DNA from: Chara braunii
Lineage: Eukaryota; Streptophyta; Charophyceae; Charales; Characeae
Length of the DNA stretch: 24,671 nucleotides
Assembly: GCA_003427395.1 (NCBI GenBank)
Contig: BFEA01000156.1
Coordinates: forward strand, 1,438,745-1,463,415
Direction: 5' to 3'
Shown here: positions 1-8,740 of the stretch, piece after piece
Position numbering within the stretch: the first letter of the stretch is position 1
Layout of the letters: each line of letters starts with the position of its first letter
Program-made: the position numbers and the translations under genes
Notes under the pieces: model-generated
What the model was told of the DNA's origin: nothing
Seen by the model: only the letters and a program-made list of their open reading frames with translations
Databases searched by the model: none

Positions 1-49
1 TTTTAAACAAAAAAGATATATCTTTCTTTTTTTTTTTTGTTTTCTATAA

Positions 50-130
50 TTTGCACCATTTCTTGATTTATGTATGTTGTCCTTGCTCAAGGGTTATGCT
101 GATCTTCTCTGTATCTGTCCACGTTCCACT
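50..130 (-). pseudogene. U6 snRNA pseudogene (degenerate)
   Basis: Read on the minus strand, this stretch follows the U6 spliceosomal RNA. It keeps the exact ATACAGAGAAGAT core, which holds the ACAGAGA box that pairs with 5' splice sites. A diverged equivalent of the following catalytic and internal stem-loop region comes next, and then a 3' part close to AAATGGT. By eye about three quarters of roughly 75 positions match the conserved U6 sequence. About seven extra bases interrupt the region 5' of the core, and no plain T-run terminator follows on the minus strand. The decay points to a pseudogene rather than a working gene. I saw no plant-type upstream sequence element or correctly spaced TATA box. 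Confidence 0.75.
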
Positions 131-386
131 GGCATATTCACTCAAAGTTGGCACATGGAGATAGTAAGGCAGCTGAAGCCTGTTCGACAAGCTGGCTTAT
201 TTCAGAAACTGCAGTCGGACTCCTGTGCCATTCGGAGAGGGAGTTCGTTCTCTTTCCAATTTTTTTTTGTCTCCTCTTTTTTTTCTGTACTCTTTCTAAA
301 GTGTAAGCCAGGTCTTGCGTGCAGTGCCATGAGGCAGGCTGCCAGTCTTGGGAAAACAGTTGGGACAGGGGGGCGAGCCCAAGGAA

Positions 387-531
387 ATGCTACCGCGAAA
401 TCGCGTGGCCTCGCTCTTGAAGCGCGCGACGCATTGCGCTGTGGCTGCCGCTGCAGCAGCACAGTCTCGGGTGCAGATGTACAGGAGGGCTTTTTCCACC
501 TGGTCACGACTGGGGCGGCATACATTTTCAG
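387..531 (+). CDS. Possible first exon: mitochondrial presequence
   Basis: An ATG in good context (AAGGAAATG) opens a frame of about 48 residues that begins MLPRNRVASLLKRA, passes through an alanine run and reaches RRAFSTW. It is rich in Arg, Ala and Ser, lacks acidic residues and could form an amphipathic helix. RAF before ST fits the R-3 mitochondrial cleavage rule. The frame closes with TGA at 561-563. A possible donor (CA, then GTACGT) lies at about 531, with a weaker one (GTAAGC) near 570. A strong polypyrimidine tract with a CAG acceptor follows at 601-641. I recognise no mature protein downstream, so this is either the first exon of an unidentified nuclear gene for a mitochondrial protein or a chance GC-rich frame. 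Confidence 0.3.
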
Positions 532-600
532 TACGTGGCGTTGTTTTCTCTCTCTGGGTGTGATTGCGGTAAGCTCCCGCGTACCTGCTTTTTGTGTGTT

Positions 601-641
601 CTTGTCATTTTTTTTTTATTTTTTTTTTTTCTTCCAACCAG
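601..641 (+). other. Polypyrimidine tract and 3' splice acceptor candidate
   Basis: A T-rich tract of nearly 40 bases ends in CTTCCAACCAG, a textbook-looking acceptor. It would pair with the donor near 531 to give an intron of about 110 bp. The sequence directly after it belongs to a dispersed repeat, which weakens the exon interpretation. Confidence 0.3.
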
Positions 642-790
642 GAACCGGGCCCGGCGTCCCTTATATTTCAAAAGTCAGGAAACGGGCCTGGCGTCCCTTA
701 CAAAAAGTAGGCGGTCCCATCAAAGGACCAGACATCACCGGTCTAACCCTAAGATCGGACCACAATGTTACTGCAAACCCTAATAAGAAA
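641..790 (+). repeat. Dispersed repeat fragment with 37-bp tandem unit
   Basis: Two copies of a 37-bp unit start at 641 and 678. Both contain the pattern GGAAnCGGGCC followed by GGCGTCCCTTA. The same ACCGGGCCC...GTCCC block recurs near 23625 and, more diverged, near 3225 and 3475, so this is a piece of a family spread through the window. AAACCCTAA, a telo-box-like or telomere-repeat-like motif, occurs at 775-783. Confidence 0.6.
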
Positions 791-839
791 GCTGTATATC
801 CTTAGTCATCCAGAATTATAACCAAACCCTGCGGATCGC

Positions 840-1420
840 TCTGCCTCCCGCGTGGCAGGGGATTGCAGCCACAGACCCCCAAATGCGGATGCAATCCCCG
901 CATAACCCACCCACCTCCTCGCGATTCAGAGCGGATCGCACCACCGCAAAAACCCACTGTCACCAATACCAAAAACACCAACTCCCTCCATGATGATGTC
1001 TCTGCTAACTGTCAGAGATACCCTACCTCCCGCACGGCAGGGGCAACAGGCCCCGCAAACCCAGCCACCTCCTTGCGATATAGGGTATGCCGACCCCCAA
1101 ATCCGCATCTACTCTCGAACGGAGTCCCGACGCCCTCCATGAAGAAACCCCTGCAGAGAGATGCTCCCCCATTTTTCCAGATGTCAGATGACCTCAGAAG
1201 CCAAAACCAAGCCGTCAATTGCTAAGCCCGAACTCGCAACCACGTCGAAATCGCATCTCAAACCCGCAGTGATACCCCACCACCCGCGCGGCGGGTCAAA
1301 GACCCCGCAAACCCACCCTCCTCCTCGCGATTTGGACTCCGCCCATCTGTATCAGCTCCCATAAAGGAACCCTACCGCCCACCATGATAGGATTCTGCAG
1401 AGCGACACTCCCCCAATCGG
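840..1420 (+). repeat. Degenerate direct repeats, no gene
   Basis: Three loosely related modules share a CCTCCCGCnnGGCAGGGG-like block and a CACCTCCTCGCGATT-like block. The latter recurs near 910, 1063 and 1317, so spacing is irregular (about 150 and 250 bp). The reading frames here are proline-rich translations of these modules and match no protein I know. The stretch from 1420 to 1600 shows nothing recognisable. Confidence 0.5.
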
Positions 1421-1595
1421 GTCCGGTTTAACAGCAAGAGCTATCACTAAGTGCCCATCATCCAAAAGCAACCCAATTCAAACAAGCGAAAAACTACAAT
1501 CCTAAACAGCAGGAGCCACCGAAATTTTCTTGTCTAAGACGGCGAGACTACTAAGAGGCAATCATGAAAAACAAACATCACAAGAAAAGGAACGT

Positions 1596-1599
<4 letters not shown>

Positions 1600-1681
<82 letters not shown>
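1600..1681 (+). repeat. (CT)n microsatellite
   Basis: About 40 uninterrupted CT dinucleotides. The two overlapping frames that read through it as Ser-Leu repeats are artefacts of the microsatellite. Confidence 0.98.
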
Positions 1682-1683
<2 letters not shown>

Positions 1684-2280
1684 ACCCTAACACGGGTCAC
1701 GGTGCCAAAGAGCGATCCCAACAGTTGTCGCCATGTGGACAGTCAGCCAACCCGGTCAGCCGTCTTGCGTAGCCGAAGACGAAGCTTCTCAGGTGCCAAA
1801 GTTGACTGTGAGCACCATCTGCCCGGGCTGCCACCAGCTGAACACCGGAGGCAGGATCACCCCACGGCGACTCCATATCTGAGACCAAGGGAGAGAAACC
1901 CCTCCCCGATCGGGTTACAAAAGGTATACCCCCGCGTTCAAATCCCGCCAGCAAGTCACCCGCACTTCATGCTCCCATCCACCCTCGACTCTACTGGATT
2001 GCTGATCGTCGACCCATAGCCAACTCTCAACCGGGACCAGGCGATGGCCAGAGACCGGTCAAGGTCTCATTCGCGTGTGCCCACAGTGCCCTTGCACTCA
2101 TCCCTACCACGCCATAGCCTCGCCGCCGCCAAGTTTTAGCGCATAGTGCCAACAGTTTTGCGCCAACGCTAACGCGAGCGCCCGGCGCTTGAACGCGAGA
2201 TGGGGGGATTGCAGCTTCTGTTGTGGCTGCGTCGCGCCGTGCAGTAGTCTATCCAACCCCTTGTGCTCCCACATACATGG
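1682..2280. other. No gene recognised
   Basis: GC-rich, non-repetitive DNA. Frames on both strands are short and show no motif, signal or domain that I recognise. No RNA gene or regulatory motif stands out. Confidence 0.5.
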
Positions 2281-2580
2281 CTGTTTTTTTTTTTTGTTCT
2301 TTGTTGTTTTCCGGCTGGCGACCTGTCCAAATGTAGACCGAACTTCGAATCCCGACTATGGCAGGGCAGGAAAATTTGACAACCAAGCCCGACAGATGGA
2401 TGCGCTTTAAAATAGTGATGGGTGTGCTATTATCTATTTATGTGTGTCATCTTTTTTTTTTCTTTTTTTTTAATTTTATTTTATTTTTTTACACCAGTTG
2501 GTGCTGCTAATGATGGTGAAAACTGAAAAGTGCTACTAAAAAAAAATAATAATAAAAAAAATAAATAAAAAAAAATGCTA
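2281..2580. repeat. AT-rich low-complexity tract
   Basis: T-runs (2283-2295, 2452-2490) and an A/T-only stretch (about 2539-2575) are interspersed with short unique sequence. No gene is evident. Confidence 0.8.
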
Positions 2581-2604
2581 CTCGTGATGGTGAAAACTGA
2601 AAAG
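2511..2604 (+). repeat. 20-bp exact direct repeat flanking an A-rich insert
   Basis: The 20-mer TGATGGTGAAAACTGAAAAG occurs at 2511-2530 and again at 2585-2604. Between them lie 54 bp that are mostly A and T. This could be a local duplication, or target-site-like repeats around a small A-rich insertion directly upstream of the SINE candidate. Confidence 0.8.
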
Positions 2605-2606
2605 AA

Positions 2607-3042
2607 TCCAGCAGCCTAACTCAGCTGGTAAGGCACGCAAGTGGCATTCAGGAGGTCGTGGGCTCAATCCCCATTGGCCTCATGTGCCTTCCTGGGCATG
2701 CTTGGCGCTCGCCACCTAGAGATATAGACCACTGGATCTCCCGATCGGCATTGAGCAGAGTCTGCTGGGGGGACCACCACCCGAGGGGAGGCACAGGGAT
2801 TGGTCCTGTTGGCATGGTCCCTGATGCTACCGGCTGTCCCCTAGCCGGTATCGCGCACCTGCAGGGCAGGAGCAGCCCCCACATGTTCTCTCGTGAACAC
2901 GGTTCTGGCTGCTACAGGGTTCCCCGTATGCCTACAATTAGTAGTGGTAGGTAGGTAGTGTGAGATGAAGTTGAGAGAAGAACACACAGTTAGGAGTAGT
3001 GGTAGGTAGGCAGTGTGAGGTGAAATTGAGAGAAGAACATAG

Positions 3043-3097
<55 letters not shown>
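2607..3097 (+). mobile_element. tRNA-derived SINE candidate
   Basis: The head looks like a tRNA gene. TAACTCAGCTGG (2618-2629) fits the polymerase III A box, and GGGCTCAATCCCC (2660-2672) fits the B box at a tRNA-like distance. A T-arm-like stem (GTGGG with CCCAT) can form, but the acceptor arms do not pair, so it is not a functional tRNA. An unrelated body of about 260 bp follows, then a twofold 55-bp repeat (2941-3046), then 51 A residues (3047-3097). A polymerase III head, an unrelated body and a poly(A) tail together are the layout of a SINE mobilised by LINE machinery. A LINE relic lies at the right end of this window. I could not establish target-site duplications. Confidence 0.55.
2941..3046 (+). 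repeat. 55-bp tandem repeat, two units
   Basis: Units start at 2941 and 2996 with GTAGTGGTAGGTAGG and continue through a matching TGAGAGAAGAACA block. They differ at a few positions and sit between the SINE body and its poly(A) tail. Confidence 0.85.
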
Positions 3098-3099
<2 letters not shown>

Positions 3100-3151
3100 C
3101 CGAAAAAAAAGCCCCCCCGGGGCCCCCCCCCCCCCCCCCCCAAAAAAAAAA
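3047..3151 (+). repeat. Poly(A) followed by odd C/A homopolymers
   Basis: A run of 51 A is followed by successive blocks of C, A, C, G, a run of about 19 C, and then A again. Only homopolymer blocks occur over about 50 bp after the tail. This may be biological low complexity, but it may also be a sequencing or assembly artefact. Confidence 0.85.
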
Positions 3152-3179
3152 GACAGAGAGCTCCCACCACTAGCAGCCC

Positions 3180-4150
3180 GCCTGCTGGCTCTGATATATT
3201 GGTGGGGAGCGGCACCTGCTGGAAATGCGGTCCAGCCTCCCTTATACAGAACTTTTGCAGCAGAGCAGTTGTGATCTGTTGGGCAATACTCCTGCCAGCA
3301 TTGATTGGCCCGCAAGAGTGAGCAGGTAGGGTAGGCCTGGTAGCCGGGTTAGGCAGGGTTGCTGGTTTTGTTGGTTATATCTGGCGGTCCCAGGGGGACC
3401 GAAGAGGCAATCATACCTTTAAGTATCATTCTAACATTCACAGGTACCAACTGTTATATGTAAATGTGACACTGAACCCGTTTTTCAGCAGGTGATGCTC
3501 CCCCACCAATAGATGGGAGCGTTGTTGTTGTTGTTGTTGTTGTTGTTTTTTTTTTTTTTTTTTTTTAAAGGCCTGGTAGCCGGGTGCCTCTTCAGCCCTG
3601 CTACTGGGCGCCTGATGTCTATGTTTCCTAGCACCTTTGTTAACCTGCCTTGTAGCTTTGGAACATGCCCTGTAACTGGGCGCCTGCGATTCCGTGGAGC
3701 TTTGGAAAGATCCGAGGTCCCAGTCTTGCGCTCCCCTTATACCCCCTTCGTTGCTTGTTCCCTGCTTTTTCGGACTCAAAACCCTAAGCCCTAAACCCTT
3801 GTCCCTTGCCCCCTGGTTATTCCCTTGCACTGCCTGCCGTACATCCTATGTCCATATCCCACTCCTCTCCCTATTGTGGGTTATTCCTCCTCCCTGCCAA
3901 ACAGCCGTAAAAGCCAAAAGAAAGACCCCTTTACACCCCCCCCCCCCCACAGCTTAACCCCCGCCGTACCATTGTAGGCCCACCATACTCAGTGACTGAG
4001 GGAGAAAGAGCTCCGGGAAATCCAAGGCAGGGCCCAGCGGAATTGTCGGGTCAACCTTTTTTTTTGTTTTTTGTTTTTTTTTTTGCCCTGATCGAAGATG
4101 GCTCCAATCTATTGGTGGGGAGCTTCAACCTTCATCCACTCCCGAAAGGA
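3180..4150. repeat. Dispersed repeat region, left copy
   Basis: The block ATTGGTGGGGAGC, a CTGCTGGAAA-like segment and a GGGCCCAG-like segment occur at about 3198-3245 on plus, 3466-3520 on minus, and partly at 4107-4125 on plus. The first two therefore form an inverted pair. CCTGGTAGCCGGGT occurs twice (near 3338 and 3572), and a CCCTGCTACTGGGCGCCTG-like block near 3596 returns at 23820. A run of TTG triplets and Ts (3524-3566) precedes the right part. The order T-run, GGGCG block, CCCTAAACCC tract, CCACCATACTCA (3980) is repeated in the same order at 23.55-24.04 kb, so these are two diverged copies of one longer repeat. No coding sequence is recognised. Confidence 0.65.
3780..3800 (+). repeat. 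Interstitial telomere-like tract
   Basis: Two to three degenerate units of the plant-type telomeric repeat (CCCTAAA on this strand) occur as ACCCTAAGCCCTAAACCC. The tract sits inside the dispersed repeat at the same relative place as in its second copy at 23.9 kb, so it is part of the repeat rather than a chromosome end. Confidence 0.7.
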
Positions 4151-5440
4151 GAGGTGGCAGCCCCTTGTAACGTCCCCCTGGTCACTCCCCTGTGTGCCCT
4201 CCCGTACCACCTTACCCAGCCACACCCCCCTTGGTCTCCACCTAGACTGTCTCTGTTAATTTTTTGAATTAATGTATGTAGGGTCTGGGTATGTGTTTCA
4301 CCCTTTGTCGGAGCCGTGGTCGAGGTCCATTGGGCCAGGTGAAAGGGCATAGGACGAAAGGCTTGTCACTGGTGCTTCTTCTGTAGGACCCTGCTCCGGC
4401 GTGTTTCAGCCCTCGGGATCCACTGTGACGCCTCAACCTCACGCCCAGCGCGACTTCCTGATCGGAGTGGAGTGTGGGCCTGGAAGTGCGAAAAAGGGTG
4501 TGCCAAGGATTTTTGGGAAAGTGGAGTCCCAGGTCAGAACTGAGATCTCCTGTGGCAGGGTTTTTCAGGGGCACGGGTGCAATTTGGCGAAGAGGGCGGA
4601 CTGCCTCGGATCATAACATGGATGGTATGCGTGGGTTGCTTAAGGCTGGGCGAGCCACTGGTTTTGAGGACGGCGATTCAGGGGAGGTTCCCTTTGGGGT
4701 GGATGGGGTTCCGATGAGTCAGGCCGTCGGAAGTTGCCACGTGGCGCCGGTCGTCGCGCGTTCAGGTTAGGCCTCCGGAATTCCGGGGTTCTCTGATCGC
4801 CGCGTCATCAGCAATTCCCGCAGGGTGTGCTGGGCCAGTAGGGGGCTATGGCCGGCCACGGGATGACGCTGAGCCGATGATACGGAAAAAGAAGTCGGAA
4901 GGGAGGGAAGCTAGTGGAGACAACGACAAATCCGGGGTGGATGAAGTAGTAGGTATGGTCCGGGGAGGGGAGATCAGAGCATCGGGGGTCGCTGGTGGTG
5001 GCGCAGTGAAATTCCCGTGGGCACAGTCGGTTCTCGGTTAGGCAAGGGTACCTCTGTCGAAGGGCTTTGTTTACTCACGGGGTGAAGTAGTCCAAGTCGT
5101 ACAGCGACTCCGAGCTCTCAGAGCGTATCATTGTATCATTGCGGAGTTATGAGTTGCCTACGGGCGGGTCCGTGGCGGTTGCGATCGCCGTGGGCGAGCA
5201 CGTGCAGGCCACGCGAATTAAGTCGGCCTTACGCGTGTTCGTGCGGGACGAACGCACCGTCGCGGATCCTGGATGGCCACGTCGAATCAGTCAGTGTTTT
5301 GGTAGTCGATGGTCCCCTTGAGGACTGATGAATCGACGCACGGAGATACGTGTAAGTGCACAACTCGGATCGCGTTTACACGTGTCCTCGCGCGGTGTTC
5401 GTTGGGTTCGGCATTTAATCGTCTAATCACTCCGTACCGT
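4150..5440. other. No gene recognised; weak coding-like stretch
   Basis: From about 4814 to 5156 one plus frame is nearly open, with a single TAG near 5041. It reads through a charged segment and a glycine-rich segment. From 5139 another frame reads about 60 residues without a known motif. GC content is higher than in the flanks. This could be a decayed gene or element, but no domain is identifiable. Confidence 0.35.
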
Positions 5441-6990
5441 TTGTGAGTATGCAAGATGCAACAACCCCGACAGCTAAATCAAAAGACAGGCAAAAACGAG
5501 AAAAGGATTACCGATTTTGCAAAATTCCTATCCTACTCACGAGCGCATCAAAAGGCAACAAACAAAGGCAGAGGCAAGGATCCGGTAGAAAGATAAGCAA
5601 TCAAACATGGCATCCATACATCCATTCATTCAATAACATACACAGTGCATCTGCGACGGGAATCGCGAAGACAAGCGTGAGAAAAAAAACCCAAGTCCCG
5701 ATTCCAAAAAACAGATAACGGGCAGATCGCCCGGAGCCGAAATCAAAATTTATGTACACGAGACAGGAGGGAGAAAAGATAAAAGAAACTGCAAAACCAC
5801 ATCCATCAACCTTAGCTCCCTCTTTCTCTCTCTCTCTCCGATGCGGACAGTCCGTCGTCGCGCACCAACCCACAAAGCCGTCACCCCGCTTAGTCCTCCC
5901 GCACCCGACAGGTTCGCCCACACCCACAGTCCATCGTGGTCCGCGTCAACCCCGCGCGTTTGGCACTAGCTCGTCGGGTCGCCCGACTCCTGCTCTACTC
6001 ACCTCTTACTTTGCTCGTGTGCCGACCCTCTCTGATCGCGCAACCTCGAGCTTCCAACAACTGGTTAAGAGAGCTAACTAATCGCGCATCCTGAATTTAT
6101 AGCGTGCATGCATGCACGAAGAACACGGAATCACCAGGACTTAGGAGGGAGATTAGAGAGGGAGTGCCTGCGTTCTGCATGACCGGGTCGCGGCGTGGGG
6201 GACGTAGCCACTCTCCACGCATCGGTCTGATCATGCAATCCGTAGCTACAAAAACGTAGCAAAAGAAAGAGAAGGAGGGCGGGAGAGACGAAGCGCAAGA
6301 AGGAAGATACAGTTACAATGGCGCCAACCCAAAATTACAGTTACACATTCGATTAAAGGCGCCGGCTAATCAGAATTCCATTGCAGCCGCATAAAGAAGC
6401 GCGTAAGCAAAAGGCGCCGCGCGGCAAAATAAAATCCTAATTACAAAATTCCTAAATTCCTACTTAATGCGAAAAAGCAAAAAGCACAAGTTCTGGAAGG
6501 AAAGTCCGAAATTCCGAGAGTCATCGGGGCTCGACAAAATTCAAAAAAGAATGCAAAAAGAAAATTCGAAAAGAACGAAGAAAATTCCCCCGCGATGTCC
6601 GCGCCCAAAAGGTTCCAAAACCGAGCCAAAAGAACTGACGTCAACATTTATTAATCGCGCGCTTGGCGGCGCGCCAGCCATCCGACCAATCAATCACCCG
6701 TCCCGGGACTCACCCAGCTCCGAACTCAGCCAACCGAAAAGAACCGACCCAAAAGACGAAGAAGCGAGGGTACCGATGCAATTTCCCATCCATCCCAATC
6801 TCCCGTAATTGGCCCAACCTTCCCAGCTTAGGACCCCTCATCGTAGCTGCGCAGAAAGTCGCGCGCTTCAGAAAGTGGTTCGTCACACCACCGCGATTCA
6901 TCCAGGGCATATCTGCTGAACATGTGGTGGGAGCCGAAGTGAAAGAGCGAGAGATAGCAGTACTTCCCAATCTGGGTGGCAGACAATGAC
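5440..6990. other. No gene recognised
   Basis: Mixed purine-rich and GC-rich DNA. A TGACGTCA (CRE or bZIP type) palindrome lies at 6636-6643, and a CCAAT-like motif near 6683 sits next to GC-rich palindromic sequence. These could be promoter elements, but no transcript start or coding exon can be tied to them. The frames on either strand are short and low in recognisable content. Confidence 0.35.
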
Positions 6991-6997
6991 GTTTCTG

Positions 6998-7070
6998 ACG
7001 GTGCTATCCTTGCGCAGGGACCATATGCTCATCTTCTCTGTATTATTCCAATCTAACGGACGTCCCAAAG
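6998..7070 (-). pseudogene. U6 snRNA pseudogene (5' two thirds)
   Basis: On the minus strand this follows U6 from near its 5' end through the ACAGAGA core to the CCCTGCGCAAGGAT block. Both the 13-base ATACAGAGAAGAT and the 14-base block are exact. Two extra bases lie between them, and the 5' stem-loop region is altered. The 3' third of U6 is missing or unrecognisable, and no terminator T-run follows. The relic is better preserved than the one at the left edge of the window and has the same orientation. It is most likely a retroposed or truncated copy. Confidence 0.8.
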
Positions 7071-7199
7071 GACTGGGCGTCCCATTCAGTCACATGGGCT
7101 TAAGTTGGGGTTTTTAGAGTTTTTTTTTGGGCTTTTGTTTTGGGGGGACTATCGCCCATGAACTGCCAGCCAACATACTCCCATCCAGTCCACGTTCTA

Positions 7200-7330
7200 T
7201 GACCCGCCCACCATAGTACCTGCCCCCCCCGTGCACATAGTACCCCCTGGCCCACATAGTGTTGTTACCTGCCCTGCATGGTTTTTTTTTTTTTTTTTTT
7301 TTTTTACCTGCATGTTGCCACCGTCCTCAG
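7200..7330. repeat. CATAGTACC/CCTGC-rich repeats and T-run
   Basis: Degenerate short repeats of CATAGTACCTGCCCC and similar lead into a run of about 25 T (7281-7305). No gene is present; the frames reading Phe or Lys runs are artefacts. Confidence 0.7.
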
Positions 7331-7520
7331 GTCGCATTATACTGCCGTGCGGTAGGACGAGAAGCGCAGGGCATGGGAGGCCAGGAAGGAAGGAAGGAGA
7401 AAGAAACTGCCCGGCGAGACAGCATAAGCATGAGAACAGAGCGTCCAAGATACACCCATAGAATCAAGCTCCGTTATGCACGCAAAATTGGGAAAATGAT
7501 AGTAACAGCATTGTATCAAC

Positions 7521-7605
7521 CAAGCGGCCAAATCCTCGACGCGTTTCGTCTGCCCCGCACGCAGACTCATCAGGAGGACGAAACACACAATGCCCAAATC
7601 GCTTG
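7521..7605 (-). ncRNA. Hammerhead ribozyme, type I with minimal stem III
   Basis: All invariant parts of a hammerhead self-cleaving ribozyme occur in order on the minus strand. CTGATGA lies at 7573-7567. Stem II is a perfect 6-bp helix, GTCTGC (7566-7561) with GCAGAC (7553-7548), closing a 7-base loop, GTGCGGG. GAAA lies at 7547-7544. Stem III is the last A and C pairing with G and T of the GTC triplet around a 2-base loop. The cleavage site GTC is at 7540-7538. Stem I has 5 perfect pairs next to the core, TCCTC (7578-7574) with GAGGA (7537-7533), then an internal loop, then 6 more pairs, CAAGCG (7605-7600) with CGCTTG (7526-7521). Cleavage is predicted between minus-strand bases 7538 and 7537. 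Such short stem III forms are known from amphibian satellite DNA and Penelope-like elements and are thought to act best as dimers. Plant retrozymes mostly carry type III ribozymes. The host element here is unidentified. Confidence 0.82.
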
Positions 7606-7627
7606 AGGCCTTTCCCACGCCTTGCCT

Positions 7628-7635
7628 CTTTTATA
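7628..7635 (-). promoter_or_regulatory. TATA box upstream of the hammerhead
   Basis: TATAAAAG reads on the minus strand, 22 bases before the first base of the outer stem I of the hammerhead. The usual TATA-to-start distance of about 30 bp would place transcription start close to the 5' edge of the ribozyme fold. The placement is seen; promoter function is inferred. Confidence 0.45.
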
Positions 7636-8740
7636 CTACCCAACACCTGTCCTACCCATCACCCTTACCCTAATCAGATAAAAAACCAACCCCACGAATC
7701 CGACCATCGTACCCTCTCGTCTGGGGAAGACGGGTCTGATTAGCTGATACCCCATGACCCCCCGGTGAGCAGAGGCCGTCATATCTTCGTTGATGATGCC
7801 GCTGATACGAAGTACCTGCACAAGTCACACACAGATAGACAACACAGCACAGAGAAAGAAAGAAAGAAGCTGTAGCCGCTCCTCCGGACTGACGCAGTAG
7901 CCCCCGCTCGAGTATTGCCGGCAATCGTACTAGCAAGGACACGGTATTGAAGACCCCATCCCTGCCAAATGTCGCGCTGGCGCTCCAACCACCCGAGCAG
8001 ACTGACGATCCATCCCGCAAGGCCCCAGCGAAGGAGAACGCAAGAGCAGCGGCGTCGCCGCCGCGGAACACAACCGCCAATGCACGTTCCCAACATGAAT
8101 GAGAGGAAATGGCGAACTACGATACCCAGTATATACTAAAACTCTCATACTGCAAGTTCCAGACCACGCCGCAGACGGCAGAAGGAAGAGTACCCAGGCT
8201 TCCCTTGTGCTGAGAATCAACCCCAGATGTGGGCAAGATACATCGCAGGGTACGTCAAAAAACCGGTAGTAGGTCCCGTAAGGTCTCAAGGTACCCAGTA
8301 GGCAACCCAGGTACGGACCCACGGGCCATACGGCCAAAGTGCAAAGGGAATGTATCGAACCGCAATGTCGGTAACCTTCATCACAAAAAAAAAAAACCTG
8401 ATGCCCAGATCCGAACTAATTCCCGCCTACGGCAAAGCAGGAAGTAGGAGAATGCAGCAGCAGGGGCCTGGGAGACCCAGTGACCTTGGAGGAGGCAAAT
8501 ACGCAAGCATGATGGTGCGTAGGGAGGGCGGAGCAGGACCACCAGGTGTTTGTGTGCTGCTGCCCTGTAGCCTCGCCAGGCAACCACTTATGTCTCTAAA
8601 ACTTCTCTTTTGTGTTCTCTTTGGTTTGTCGTTTTCTGCCTTACCCCCGCACCAGTGCTGAGGCTCTACCAATCCTCTACCCCGCCGGCTGAAGTCTTCC
8701 TGGAATTCAGGAAGAGGAGGAATTTGGATGGGCGGGGGGG
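7636..8740. other. No gene recognised
   Basis: Several overlapping minus frames of 60 to 136 residues exist between 7636 and 8337, rich in Arg, Cys, Gly and Ser, without any motif I know. They may be part of the leader or body of the hammerhead-bearing element or simple chance frames. On the plus strand nothing recognisable is seen. Confidence 0.4.

Noticed and set aside
1530-2019. Two plus frames with long Ser-Leu repeats
   Set aside because: They are translations of the (CT)n tract and have no domain on either side.
2607-2680. Functional tRNA gene
   Set aside because: Boxes A and B are good, but the acceptor arms do not pair and no anticodon arm of normal form is seen, so SINE head is the better reading.
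2938-3315. Frames with long Lys or Phe runs
   Set aside because: They are translations of the SINE poly(A) tail and adjacent homopolymers.
5319-5360. CTGATGA as a second hammerhead core on plus
   Set aside because: No stem II and no GAAA follow at a workable distance.
5601-5927. 108-residue minus frame with a hydrophobic stretch
   Set aside because: No known motif, no start context or neighbours in support, and it overlaps pyrimidine-rich low-complexity DNA.
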